From assembly GCA_015679605.1 (NCBI GenBank), contig JAAAVE010000060.1, positions 10,631-38,915 of the forward strand: a DNA stretch of 28,285 nucleotides. The letters are read 5' to 3'. The DNA is from Podila epigama (taxonomy: Eukaryota > Mortierellomycota > Mortierellomycetes > Mortierellales > Mortierellaceae). Below are positions 18,833 through 28,285 of this stretch, in pieces. The position numbers were made by a program, and so were the translations under genes. Numbering within the stretch: position 1 is the stretch's first letter; every line of letters starts with the position of its first letter. The notes beneath the pieces were generated by a model that was not told the DNA's origin, did no database searches, and saw nothing but the letters and a program-made list of their open reading frames with translations.

Positions 18833-21755
18833 TTAATGGAATGATCTCAGCTTCATCTCTTCCACCAAGTCTTGGATCTTCATCGTGGCAGCATGGATAC
18901 GAATGGACAGCCGGAACTCAAACTCGTATCCAGTAAAGGTCATTGCCTTGTCCCACATTGTCTTGGCTCTGCTCCAACGTCTGTCGCCCTGCTGGACCGC
19001 ATCCTCCATCCATGCTCCAACACCAGCTTCCCAGCAGGCAAAAGGAACGACCCATTTCTCTTCTTGAACCTTGGTCGATGGCAGAGCAATGACCCAGTCG
19101 AGACACTCGGTACCTTCCTTATGCTTCCCAAGTTGATGCAGAATCGCACCCTTGATCGTCTTGAGGACCGCCAAAGCATCCAATCCTGTAGCGCCGCGGC
19201 AGGTACTAATCTGTCCATCAATCTGGGCGAGACAGGTCTGCAGTGCAGCAGGTGTCATTGAGCTGAACGCGTTCCAAATCAACAGAATTTCCAACGCAGG
19301 CAAATGGGTATCCTCGAACGCGTTCTGCTCAAACAACTTGAGCTTCCGGGTCACATATTGCTCCACCAAGATGGTTCTACCACCAAACTTGCGATTCACG
19401 AGACCTGGAATCGATTGATACGTCTTCAAGGCCTCGGCACGTTGACCATCCGCCTCCAAGGCTGCCGCCTTGAAGTACAAGAAGAAGGCCTTGGACCAAT
19501 AGTTCTCTTGAGCGAGTCGATCAAAGTACTTTTGAGCACCTGCCCAATCCAGTAGGATCGCACAGTTGAGACCGAGTTCGTAATCACACAACCGTTGAAG
19601 CTCTGAGCCCCATTCGACTGTCGCCTTGCTTGACGCCAACTCGAAATTGGCGGTTGATTCAGCGGTCAGACCCTTGAGACGGTTGTTTCGTCCAGCAAAA
19701 TAGAGAAAGAAGGCCGACTCTTTGTAATCGTTCAGGGCTTCCTTTAGGATTTTATCCGCGATTGGAATATTGCTTTCACCCAAGACACTGGGCGCAAAGC
19801 CTGTCAAAAGAGTGTAGTAGGACAGGTACATGAGCGATCCAAGGGGTGATCGAATACCCTTTCCAGCAATGCATTTCTTGACCAAATCAAACCCAAAGGT
19901 CTTGTTGCCCGTGTAACCAAAGGATGATATAATACGCAGGATCTTGTTGGGCATCGATGCTAGTACGATATGGATGGTACCCAAACTAAAGTATGAAAGG
20001 GGTAAAGTGGTTCAAATTAGTTTTTTCTATCTCTCTCACATACGACTCACTCTTTTGCGTTTTTCGTTCTCTTTCTCTCTTTCTTTCTTTCTTTTTTTTG
20101 ATAAAGTGCAGTACCCAAAGTGAATGCCGCCAATCGTATTGTTATCCACCAGATGCGAAGATTCGTCGCCCATGTTCTTGATCTCTGTCCATACATTCTC
20201 GTACGACTTGTATCCTATGAACAAACACATCATTGAGTTGGGCTGAATAGCTGACTGATATATAACATATGTTAAAATGTATAAAATTAATCACTTTACA
20301 TACCTTTGCGAAGGTTGAGACCTGCCTTGAGATAACTCATAATACTTTCTTGTAACAACAAGATCAACGACGTCAAAAGCAAACTCTCGGCACGAACAAC
20401 ACGAGCGCGCATTTCACCATTGGTCATGTATTTCGGTGGGGGAGTTGGCGTGACTCTTCCTGACGATGAGGATGATGCCTTTTCTTCGGTGGATTTTGTT
20501 GCACCTCCTCCGTACCCGAAATAGCTCCAACCCGATGAGACCAGCTTTGATATGGAGGTGCTCAAAGGAACAGTCTTTTTCGGAGCTGCTTGGATCTGTG
20601 CTGTACACAAGGCTTCAGCATGCTGCAACATTTTGATGGCATTTTGAATGTCGGCTTCGTTGAATGTCATGCATGCTAAAGAGGGATGATTTTCAACGAA
20701 AATAGAAAAGGAGTCATGAGGTCAATTACATCAATCCCGATATGTGAGCGAGATAGAGTGAGAAAGAGATAGGTCCATATTCCAGTCGAGTTTTTCGTTT
20801 TGATATACAATGCCACATGCATGTCTGCATGCTAATACTTTCAATTGTGAGATTCCAGCAGGTTCTGGTGTTTTGCATTGAAAATGGGGAAGGAGGATAC
20901 TATCACAACGGTTTTTTTTTTTTTTTTTTTGTTGTTGTTGCTGCAAATTACCTTTCATGAATGCAAGAGATCCAGAGCCAAGGGCGTAGATGGGGTCCAC
21001 TTGATCTCGTGTAGCAAACACACGTTGTGCTTCGGCAAAATTGTTTTCGAAAAAAATGTTTACACCATGGAGCATGCCTTGATCTATTGAACAAATACGA
21101 GAAATAGGATGTTTTTTAATGATGATGTTAGATGTTTTGAAGTTGAAGATTGACATTGGTGTCACACAAACACACAAGTGAAGGTGGGGGATGTAGATTG
21201 TTGCACACGTGGGTGTTCTTGTGTGGTGTGGTGTGGAGGAGAGAGAGACGTGTGTGTGTGTTTGTCTTTTTTGTTCTTTGAGCTTTGTCCTCCACTGTCC
21301 GTTGCGTGGCACATGGACACACACACTCACTCACACGGACACACACATGTTTAAATGGAAAAATTAATCAATGGGTAGTTGTTGTATGCACTTTGCACAG
21401 AGAAAAGGTGGTTCTGAACAAAACAGAGGTAGGTGACAGAACATGGTACAGAACATGTTCCAAAACAAACACATTATAATAATAACAAAAAAAAGGAGAA
21501 AGAGAAAAAGTGAAACGCACCGGCGATCTCCTGTTCAGAAGCAGTCAGCATGTTGGCAGGGACCTTGATAGAGGCAGAGGATGAGGAGGATGGCGAAGAG
21601 GATCCGGAGCTGATGCTGTCGTCGTCATCATCGTCGTCAAGGCCATTGAGGGTAGCTTTGTGGAGGTCTTGAAGCTGCTGAATAATGCTGGCATCGTTGT
21701 CGACGTCGCCGTTGCTATTAGTGCTATGAGCATCCGAGCGTTGTTTTGTGGCCAT
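18833..21755 (-). CDS. IML2: IML2/TTC39-family TPR protein
   Basis: This is a member of the Iml2-TPR_39 family. Yeast Iml2 takes part in clearance of protein inclusion bodies together with lipid droplets; animal members are TTC39A-C. Exons are 21755-21521, 21083-20952, 20675-20304, 20214-20115 and 19985-18833: 1992 nt, 663 aa, all phases consistent. The N terminus is polar with a seven-Asp run followed by Ser-rich sequence. Conserved-looking segments follow: FFENNFAEAQRVF, GSGSLAFMKACMTFNEADIQNAIKMLQ, LTSLILLLQESIMSYLKAGLNLRKGY, GGIHFGLGTIHIVLASMPNKILRIISSFGY, LLTGF, FFLYFAGR, and a C-terminal TPR array (DWAGAQKYFDRLAQENYWSKAFFLYFKAAAL). An insert rich in Ser and Gly with a TPTPPP motif lies in exon 3. 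No enzyme motif is evident. It ends 140 bp from the kelch-BTB stop (convergent). Confidence 0.9.
20912..20930. repeat. Poly-T run in an IML2 intron
   Basis: A T run of about 18 followed by GTTGTTGTTG lies in the intron between IML2 exons 2 and 3 (20676-20951), on the opposite strand a CAA/A-rich stretch just after the donor. Confidence 0.8.
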
Positions 21756-21977
21756 TTGGGAGTGGGAAAAGAAAGATTGAGTGACTGACAGGTGATGTAT
21801 GTTGGATGAGAAGAATTGTTCAACAGTTCATGCAGATGTGTGAGCGAAGGAATGAGCGGGTGAGAGAAGAAAAAGCACGGAAAATTTGGGCAAGGCTTGC
21901 GGGGCGCGTGTACTGGACGAGAGCTTGATGTGAGTTTGATGTGTGAAGATGACGGGCTGACGGGTGATGCCAACGGG

Positions 21978-22070
21978 AATGAATGGATGGATTGGATGAA
22001 TGGGCGGACGGATGAATGGATGGAATTGGATGAATGGATGGAGTTGGATGAATGGATGGATGGACGGCTT
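21978..22070. repeat. Degenerate GGATGAAT tandem repeat
   Basis: Units built from TGGATGAATGGATGGA, with GGAATTGGATG and GGAGTTGGATG variants, recur over about 90 bp in the presumed IML2 leader or promoter. The translated reading frames are WMNGWNWMNGW-like on one strand and HPFIQ-like on the other, which is a repeat artefact. Confidence 0.85.
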
Positions 22071-22308
22071 TGGGTTTGGGACAAGAGGACAAAGAGTGGA
22101 GAAGACTATTAAGATTAAAATTAATTGGAGAGTGGGAGACACGTTTTCTGATTGGGCAGATTGCCCTCTTTTTGTTAAGTTTGTTAAGTCAAGTGTTTAA
22201 CTAAGCTGCAATAAGCTGCGCATCTTATTTTATTATTATTAGTCGCCTTTTTGTTCGTTTCTCTTTTCATCCATTCATTCATTCACCAAGGCAGATCAGC
22301 ATCTTTCA

Positions 22309-22338
22309 TCATCATCTTTCATCATCTTTCATCATCGT
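22309..22338. repeat. ATCTTTCATC tandem repeat
   Basis: Three copies of ATCTTTCATC with ATC spacers lie about 300 bp upstream of the SLC33A1 start. Confidence 0.8.
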
Positions 22339-22634
22339 CATTATCATCAATAGCAGCATTTCATGTATGTATCCATACAAGTGACACCTCTCCCCTGTGC
22401 CAAGTCATCTCTCTCTTTCTCATTGCAAAGCAAAAAAAGAACCACCCCCTAATCCAAATATTCTCCTAAAGATTCGTCATCTCACGACATACCAACGCCT
22501 AATGAGCTTTCTTCTTTCTTCTTTCTTCTTCCCACTTTCTTCTCTCTCTTCTTTTTCTTATCTGCACCTTTAAACTTATCCATAGAACAACCATTCCATC
22601 TTTTATTTGACATCAAGTAGAACAAACCCCCCTT

Positions 22635-23402
22635 ATGTCCAAAAAGACCGAGGTTAAGCAGGCTTCCACCGCCACCAGTAACGGAGCCACTGAAAAGAGC
22701 TCGCCCGTCAACGGACATTCCACAGCCTTCGATGCTAAGAAGGATATTTCAGAGACGTTGACACAAACCCTCAAGAAACGAGGTGGTGACCATGACAACA
22801 AGGAAGAACAAGATGGCAACGAAAGCGACAGCACTTCAGCGGCCACTTTGATCGACTCTGACCAAGAGCCATCAACATCATCTCTGTCTGGCAAGGACTT
22901 TTGGAACTTTGTACTTTTGGTCGTTCTCTGTAAGTTTTCCTTTTTTTTTGTGTGTGTCTATATCATTGTGGTAAAAGACTTGTTTATTGTTTCATGATAT
23001 ATGAGGAATATGTTTTCCATTGGGAATGGGTCTTCTTTTTTCTCCCTTTTTTGTGATGGTTCTCCCAATCCCATCAGCAATGGTGTATGGGGTAAAAAGG
23101 ATGCAAGGGCAGGCTCAGTCTCACTGACAAAAAAAAAAAATGAGGGCTCACCAGGATGAGATGATTAGCCTGAGACAACACATACGCAGACACAGCTTTT
23201 TCTCTTTCTTTTTTCTCTTTGTTACCCCGCCATGAGAAAATGCTACGTGTCACATCGATGGACGAGGGAAATGTCAAAAACGAGGACACCATGAGAAAAA
23301 AAAAGAAAATCGATCGTGAGATAACTCATTATGAAATTACAAGAGCAAAACAAGATTTTTTTTTTGTGCTAATGCAAAGTGCAACAGTTACCCAGGATTT
23401 TT

Positions 23403-23443
<41 letters not shown>

Positions 23444-25108
23444 TCTCCCTTTCACTCACACACACACAAGACAGATGGATGGAAAGAAAAAAAAGGGGAG
23501 AAAAAAGGCACAAGGGGAATGATAAAATTTCAACGTTATTGCATGTTTTCCTAATTACCTTCAAACATTTTACCGTTTCCCAAACAGATCTTCTGCAGGG
23601 TGTCCCTGTGGGATTGACATTTGGTAGCATCCCATTCCTACTCAAGGCCAAGATGAGCTATTCACAGATCGGCATCTTCTCCTTGGCACATTACCCTTAC
23701 AGCATGAAGTTTCTCTGGTCACCCATCGTCGACGCTGTCTACAACAAGGACTTGGGTCGCAGAAAATCTTGGATCGTCCCCATTCAACTCTTAACTGGTG
23801 TCATGTTCATGTGGCTTGGCAGGAACATTGAGGACTGGATGGCCCAGGATCAGATCGCAGTCGGCACCTTGACCGTCGTCTTTTTCATCCTCATCTTCTT
23901 CTCTGCCACACAGGATATTGCTGTCGACGGCTGGGCATTGACTTTGCTCTCCAAGGAGAACTTGTCGTTTGCTTCGACCGCTCAGACCATCGGTCTCAAC
24001 ACTGGTTACTTTCTTTCCTTCACCGTCTTCTTGGCTTTCAACTCGGCCGAGTTCAGCAACAAGTACTTTCGCTCGACACCTTTGGAGTATGGTCTCGTCC
24101 CTCTCGGTGGCTACCTCCAGTTCTGGTCCCTCATGTACTTCGCCATCACTCTCTGGCTGATCATTATGAAAAAGGAGGACAAGGAACAGGATGAAGAAGA
24201 GATCGGCATCAAATCTGTCTACAAGATCATCCTCCAAATCATCCGTTTGCCCCACATGAAGTCCTTCATGATTGTGCTCCTCACTTCCAAGATTGGCTTT
24301 ATCGCCAACGATGCCGTTACAGCACTCAAGTTGCTCGAGAAGGGTTTTAGCAAGGAAGACTTGGCCCTGGCTGTGTTGATCGATTTCCCTTTCCAAATCA
24401 TCTTTGGCTACTATGCTGTCCGATGGAGTTCTGGCCAGCGTCCTCTCAAACCTTGGTTGTGGGCCTTTTTTGCTCATTTGGCCTGTTGTGTGATTGCCAT
24501 GGCCCTCGTCTACGGTTTCCCTGAAGATGGAGTTGTGACGACTTCCTACTTTTATATGGTCCTCTTCACCACTGTGGCCACCTCCTTCACGAGCACGGTC
24601 GCCTTTGTGAGCATGGGTGCCTTTATGACCGTGATTGCAGACCCAGTCATTGGCGGTACTTATATGACATTGTTGAACACACTGAGCAATTTCGGCGGTA
24701 CCTGGCCTCGCTACTTTGTCTTGGAAGCTGTCGACTATTTCACAGAGTCCAGCTGCTCTGTGCTTGATACCAAGGGTGAAAGTAAGTTTCTTCCTTTTTT
24801 TTTCTTGTTCATGCATTAATATACATATATATTTTGTATCTTTTCCCTTTTTTTGTATTTGCAAACATATACTTACTATATTTTTCACATATATACTATT
24901 AGCATTCTCGTGTGCGGGTGAACCAGGCAAATCATTGTGCGCTGACCTGCAAGGCGAATGTGTATTACAACAGGACGGATATTACTTTGTGAGTTCGATC
25001 TGTGTCTTGGCCGGAGGTCTCTTGCTTGTCTTTTACATTGCGCCAACCATCCGCTACCTCGAATCCTTGAGCCCCAAGAAATGGAAGTTGGATCAAAAGC
25101 AAAAGTAA
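22635..25108 (+). CDS. SLC33A1: Acetyl-CoA transporter, SLC33A1/AT-1 family
   Basis: This multipass membrane transporter is related to the animal ER-membrane acetyl-CoA transporter that supplies acetyl-CoA to the secretory lumen. Exons are 22635-22929, 23588-24781 and 24903-25108: 1695 nt, 564 aa, close to the animal length. Residues 1-85 are a polar cytosolic N terminus. The membrane domain begins at FWNFVLLVVLYLLQGVPVG. Typical segments are GLTFGSIPFLL, FLWSPIVDAVY, GRRKSWIVP, QDIAVDGWALTLL, VALKLLEKGF-like TALKLLEKGFSKEDLAL, DPVIGGTYMTLLNTLSNFGG and a Cys-containing luminal loop (SLCADLQGEC) before the last helix. The C terminus is lysine-rich (SPKKWKLDQKQK), short and possibly an ER-retention-like tail. 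The family match is clear; the substrate in fungi is inferred. Confidence 0.94.
22930..23587 (+). other. Long intron 1 of SLC33A1 with CT microsatellite
   Basis: This 658 nt intron has donor GTAAGT and acceptor AACAG. It contains several A and T runs and an uninterrupted (CT)n tract. The ATG-initiated frame that runs into exon 2 from 23479 is intron read-through; joining exon 1 restores the conserved VVLYLLQGVP. Confidence 0.85.
23407..23438. repeat. (CT)n microsatellite
   Basis: About 16 CT dinucleotides lie in SLC33A1 intron 1, followed by CA dinucleotides near 23455-23468. Confidence 0.92.
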
Positions 25109-25482
25109 AAGTTTAAAAAAACAACTGGCGATCAACCAGCAAAACACCCTATCCACGTATACACACATAGCATCGTTCAATCTATCTATTCCACTCTCCC
25201 TCTCTCCTTCTCTCCTTCTCCTCTATCCCTCCACCATCTGCTCTCCAGCAGTGTAGTAGGATTTGTGTAATTGTAGCCATTTCTAGAAGAATAAAAATAA
25301 AATCATGATTTTTATGACCACAGAAATAATATGAAAAATGAAAAAAAGAGAAGTGTACTGTATCTTGGGTTCGTAGAAGAAGGATGATAGAAATGATCGT
25401 GAATGAGAATTATGATATGAAGACATTACAGAAAGAAAAAAAAAAAGAGAGAGAAAAAATATATATAATTTGTATGATACAT
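25109..25482. other. Convergent spacer between SLC33A1 and DOT1
   Basis: These 374 bp hold the 3' ends of two converging genes. There is a CTC/TCC-rich stretch at 25190-25225 and A-rich sequence at 25280-25460 with AATAAA-like motifs near 25290 (AATAAAAATAAAATC). No ORF or RNA gene is supported. Confidence 0.5.
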
Positions 25483-28285
25483 TTATGACCTTCGACTCGA
25501 CCGACGACCACCACCATCCGCCACTCCACCATTGGCCATTGCATTTTCCCAAAACGCTTGGACGGCTGAACGGTCTACAGTCGCAATAAAGTACTCGCCA
25601 CCGTTATGCGTCCACGAGACAGCATTCGTGTAATAAGGATACTTCTTCACGCGCAGAATCGATTCGACACTACCAGCATTCCGCACATTGATCTTGTGGT
25701 CTAACGACACAAACGTCTTGAGCGAAATGATCTTGCATCCTTCCTTCAGATCGAGGAAGAGTTGTAACAAGGACTGGTTCAACGCTGAATTGAACGCATA
25801 ATTGTTCACAAGCACAACATCTGCACGCGCTAAAATCCCTGCCAACTCTGGCGTGTCTAAAAAGTCGCCATGAATCATAGTGACTTTACCGTGATGCAAT
25901 CCATACGCACTATTGTGTCAACATAAGGATAGACGAAACGAAATGAATGGAGAAAAAAAAAGTTAGCCTTGGGTTCTCTTTGTGTACACACAACAACTTT
26001 GTGACACTCGGATCATCGATATACTGCGCTTATCATCTGATAACCAGATAACCACACGCCTAAGCACTAAGCACTTACCGAGTCCTCGCTTCAAATTCCT
26101 TGGCCTGCTTCTTTGCAAATTTGGCTGGCGTGTCCATGATCTCGACACCATAGGATTCAGCACCGGTTTGTAACGCCACCTGCAAGACCACATTCCCAAT
26201 TCCACATCCAAGATCCACAAACACCTTCTTCTCATTCAACTTGCCCTTTTGAATAAATTCCTTTGTCAAGATTGGCAAAATCTCTCCATACACATTGTTT
26301 GAAAACGCTTCGTACTGGTTCAGCTTCGACGCCCGCGCCGCCACCGTTCGAGAGTATACTTGTTGCAAGATATGCACCACAAGCTCATACGGTAGCCGAT
26401 GACCGTATTCTTGTACGTACCGTGCAATCTCACCCGAATCCTTGTGCTTTGTCAAAATCCGGTTAAAGTCCTCCACAGCCTTCAGAAATTGAGCTCCATC
26501 CTTACGGTTCTTGTATTTCGTCAAGTTCCGGAACAGTCCCTCGGATTGTGTTCCAAACAACTCTTTTTGCTTCTCGGGAGTGAAAAAATGCTCAATGATC
26601 GTCTTGACTGTCTGTACAAGGTCTTCAATAGGGTTGTATTCATCCTTGTCGTCCGTTTCGGTTTTCGATCTGCTCAGGAATGGTTTCATTAGCGTGAATC
26701 TACATGCACATGAAGGGAGTGAAGAAGACAATACGCGATGAATATCTGCCCCTCATATTATATATGTATGTAGAAGAAAAAGGAGGGGTAGCAATGAACG
26801 GTACTCATGTTCGCAAGCCAGATCAAAACTTACTTTTCTCTCGAGTCCTTTCCTGGGTATTCAAGAGAGACATGCATCATATCGGCTCCTGTCGATGATG
26901 GGTTAGAAGCCACAGTTGAATCCGAATCCTCGACAAGCATATGAAAGTCTATCATTATGCCATGGTTGCATGGTTAGATCGGATCGTTTTCTCCAGGCTT
27001 TTGTTCTTACACATACGCACACACATACACACATACACACATACACACATACACATGCAGAAAATAAACTAGATCACTATCACAAAAAAAGTCAAGCAAA
27101 AACTTACGGTTCTTATATCGGCTGATAGCCGAAGCAACAATTTGGTCCGAATGCAAAATCGAACTTCTTCTTGCGCCTCCTGTAGAAATGGTCACAGAAT
27201 TGGGCATGGCATCACCATTGACCTCCGAGTTGATGTTCGCTTGAGAGGTTTGCTCCTGAGCCGTCTTTGTAGTCGTCCTTGCAGATTTTGATCCACCAGA
27301 TGGAGAAGAGGACAAGGAATCGGATGTGTTCGTAGTATAGGGGACATGTCGAATACTGGCGGTTGCTTTGTTGTCCTTATCAACCTTGATGACAACAAGC
27401 TCTCTTGACTTTTTACTAGAGCTTGTCACACTCTTCTTGCCCAAAAGTCGCTTAACAGCTAAACCCCGAGGCTTATTGCTGCTACTACTGCTGGTGCGAA
27501 TAGAGTTGTTTTTGCTGTTCCTCGATGAATCTTGCATAGTCGATGTAACATCTTTTTTTCCCGCATTGACTTTCAGATCCTTCTTGGGCTTTGCGATCGC
27601 TCCAAATAATTCCATTTCAAGTGAGTGAGAATCCTCTTGGATTGATGGTGCGTTATCACGTGGTGACGGCTTCTCATCTTCTCCCATCTCATGCACTGAC
27701 GACTCCGTCATGGGATCTCTTTCAGGTGAAGTACGGTAGCTGACCATAGGCGAAGGCGTCGAGAGGGTTGAGGGTGTTGAGAAGTTAGAGTCGGGATGAA
27801 AGAGGCCTTCGATTCGGCGCTTTTTGGGAGGCGAGAGTGGCATGGTCGGAGTGGAAGGCTGATGTGGAGGTGATGGTGTGAAGGCTGAAGGCGAGGACAG
27901 TGTTGAGAGAGAGGATGTGTCGTCAAACTCTGCAAAGTACGACTGACTAGCATGCTGAGAAACGCGTGTGTCCTTGGATGATGGTAGCGCAGGCGCCTCA
28001 GACATTGGCGCTGAGGTTGGGGCTGGAGATGGAGCTGATGCAGTCTTGCGTGTTGGTAAATCGGGACTTTTATCTCTGCTTCTGTCACGGTTGCGATCGC
28101 TGCCTTGAGTAGGATTCTTGTTCCTGTGAGCTAGGGAGCGACTCGAACTCGGGCTTTTGCTCCTAGATCGTGTCGTCTGCTTGCGATCTCGACTTTGGGT
28201 GTGTGCGCTGCCCAAGCTCGAAGTTCCTTTGTCAGGTTTCCGCTCCCTTCTACCAGGGCTTTTACTCCTGCTCCTGCTCCTGCTC
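25483..28285 (-). CDS. DOT1: DOT1 histone H3 Lys79 methyltransferase (N terminus cut)
   Basis: Dot1 methylates H3K79 on nucleosomes in the nucleus and affects silencing and the DNA-damage response. Visible exons: 28284-27108 (open to the window edge), 26948-26834, 26699-26079 and 25909-25483, giving 779 residues. The C-terminal catalytic domain is complete: DEYNPIEDLVQTVKTIIEH, YGHRLPYELV, NVYGEILP, SAM motif I FVDLGCGIGN with VVLQVALQTG (about 26170-26220), YGVEIMDTPAKFAKKQ, GDFLDTPE, VLVNNYAFN (about 25785-25810), INVRNAGSVESI and VSWTHNGGEYFIATVDR. It ends in a GGGRRSSRRS tail. The roughly 390 visible residues before it are disordered: Arg/Ser-rich at the far end (RSRSRSKSP), a PPKKRRIEG nuclear-signal-like motif, and Lys-rich patches (GKKSVTSSSKKSR) that could bind DNA or histone, as reported for basic regions next to fungal Dot1 domains. 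The true start lies beyond 28285. Confidence 0.95.
27008..27057. repeat. CACATA-type microsatellite in a DOT1 intron
   Basis: Tandem CACATACACA units lie in the 159 nt intron between the first visible DOT1 exon and the next (26949-27107), next to the donor side. Confidence 0.9.
28130..28285 (-). repeat. Arg/Ser dipeptide-coding repeats at the right edge
   Basis: GAGCAGGAGCAGG-type hexamers at 28268-28285 and similar sequence at 28139-28168 encode RS dipeptides (RSRSRSKSP, TTRSRSKSPSSSRS) in the N-terminal part of DOT1. The array continues past the window, so its full length is unknown. Confidence 0.85.

Larger units (their letters stand above)
21756..22634. promoter_or_regulatory. Shared divergent promoter region, IML2 and SLC33A1
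   Basis: These 879 bp separate divergent starts. They contain a GGATGAAT-type repeat block close to IML2, an AT-rich core around 22200-22250 (TTATTTTATTATTATTAG), an ATCTTTCATC repeat at about 22309-22338, and a pyrimidine-rich TTCTTTC stretch just before SLC33A1 (22505-22560). No ORF here is convincing; the Ser/His-rich readings are repeat translations. Confidence 0.5.

Noticed and set aside
21545-22142. Ser/Ile/His/Pro-repeat ORFs near the IML2 start
   Set aside because: They are translations of the GGATGAAT tandem repeat and of IML2 exon 1 in other frames.
23479-23587. Upstream ATG at 23479 as the start of the acetyl-CoA transporter
   Set aside because: The segment is intron sequence. 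Splicing exon 1 (22635-22929) to 23588 restores the conserved first membrane segment.
23791-24930. 379-codon minus-strand ORF opposite SLC33A1
   Set aside because: It is a shadow of the conserved transporter exon on the plus strand; its sequence resembles no family I know and it runs through the real intron after 24781.
1-28285. tRNA, rRNA, transposon or viral insertion
   Set aside because: I saw no tRNA A/B-box pair, no transposase, reverse transcriptase or integrase motif, no terminal repeats and no viral gene on either strand.

Overview
The window looks like a piece of nuclear genome from a filamentous, early-diverging fungus. Mucoromycota, and probably the Mortierella group, is my inference; I could run no search. 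The evidence is nine protein genes with several spliceosomal introns each (donors mostly GTAAGT-like, acceptors mostly TAG), fungal-type proteins (COX6, IML2-type TPR protein, DOT1, a Chk2/Rad53 kinase), and A/T-homopolymer-rich introns and spacers. There is no operon structure, no mobile element, no CRISPR array, and no tRNA or rRNA that I could recognise.

Layout, left to right: (1) 91-2037 +, the 3' part of a MIOS/SEA4 gene (GATOR2/SEACAT, TORC1 signalling), cut by the window start. (2) 2114-4708 -, a ten-exon FHA + protein kinase gene of the Chk2/Cds1/Rad53 family, ending 76 bp from the MIOS stop. (3) 5438-7667 +, NOP58 (box C/D snoRNP core). (4) 8423-9998 -, cytochrome c oxidase subunit Va/COX6, with a very long intron. 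(5) 10241-12379 -, transaldolase, with an assembly gap of ten N inside an intron. (6) 15066-18692 +, a 1208-residue kelch-BTB protein with long His- and Gln-rich tracts, behind a 2.7 kb spacer rich in simple repeats. (7) 18833-21755 -, an IML2/TTC39-family TPR protein. (8) 22635-25108 +, an SLC33A1-type acetyl-CoA transporter. (9) 25483-28285 -, DOT1 histone H3K79 methyltransferase, whose N terminus runs off the right edge.

The genes mostly alternate in strand. MIOS/CHK2, NOP58/COX6, kelch-BTB/IML2 and SLC33A1/DOT1 are convergent. CHK2/NOP58, transaldolase/kelch-BTB and IML2/SLC33A1 are divergent and may share promoter regions. I reconstructed splice junctions by hand. For every complete spliced gene (and for the visible part of DOT1) the exon lengths sum to a whole number of codons. 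The genes are conserved housekeeping and signalling genes with no evident shared pathway.

I found no new biological system. The points most worth a second look are the apparently degenerate phosphothreonine-binding site of the Chk2 FHA domain, the Ras-regulator-like kelch-BTB architecture, the Arg/Ser-rich N-terminal extension of DOT1, and the long COX6 intron with a small ORF and a hairpin.
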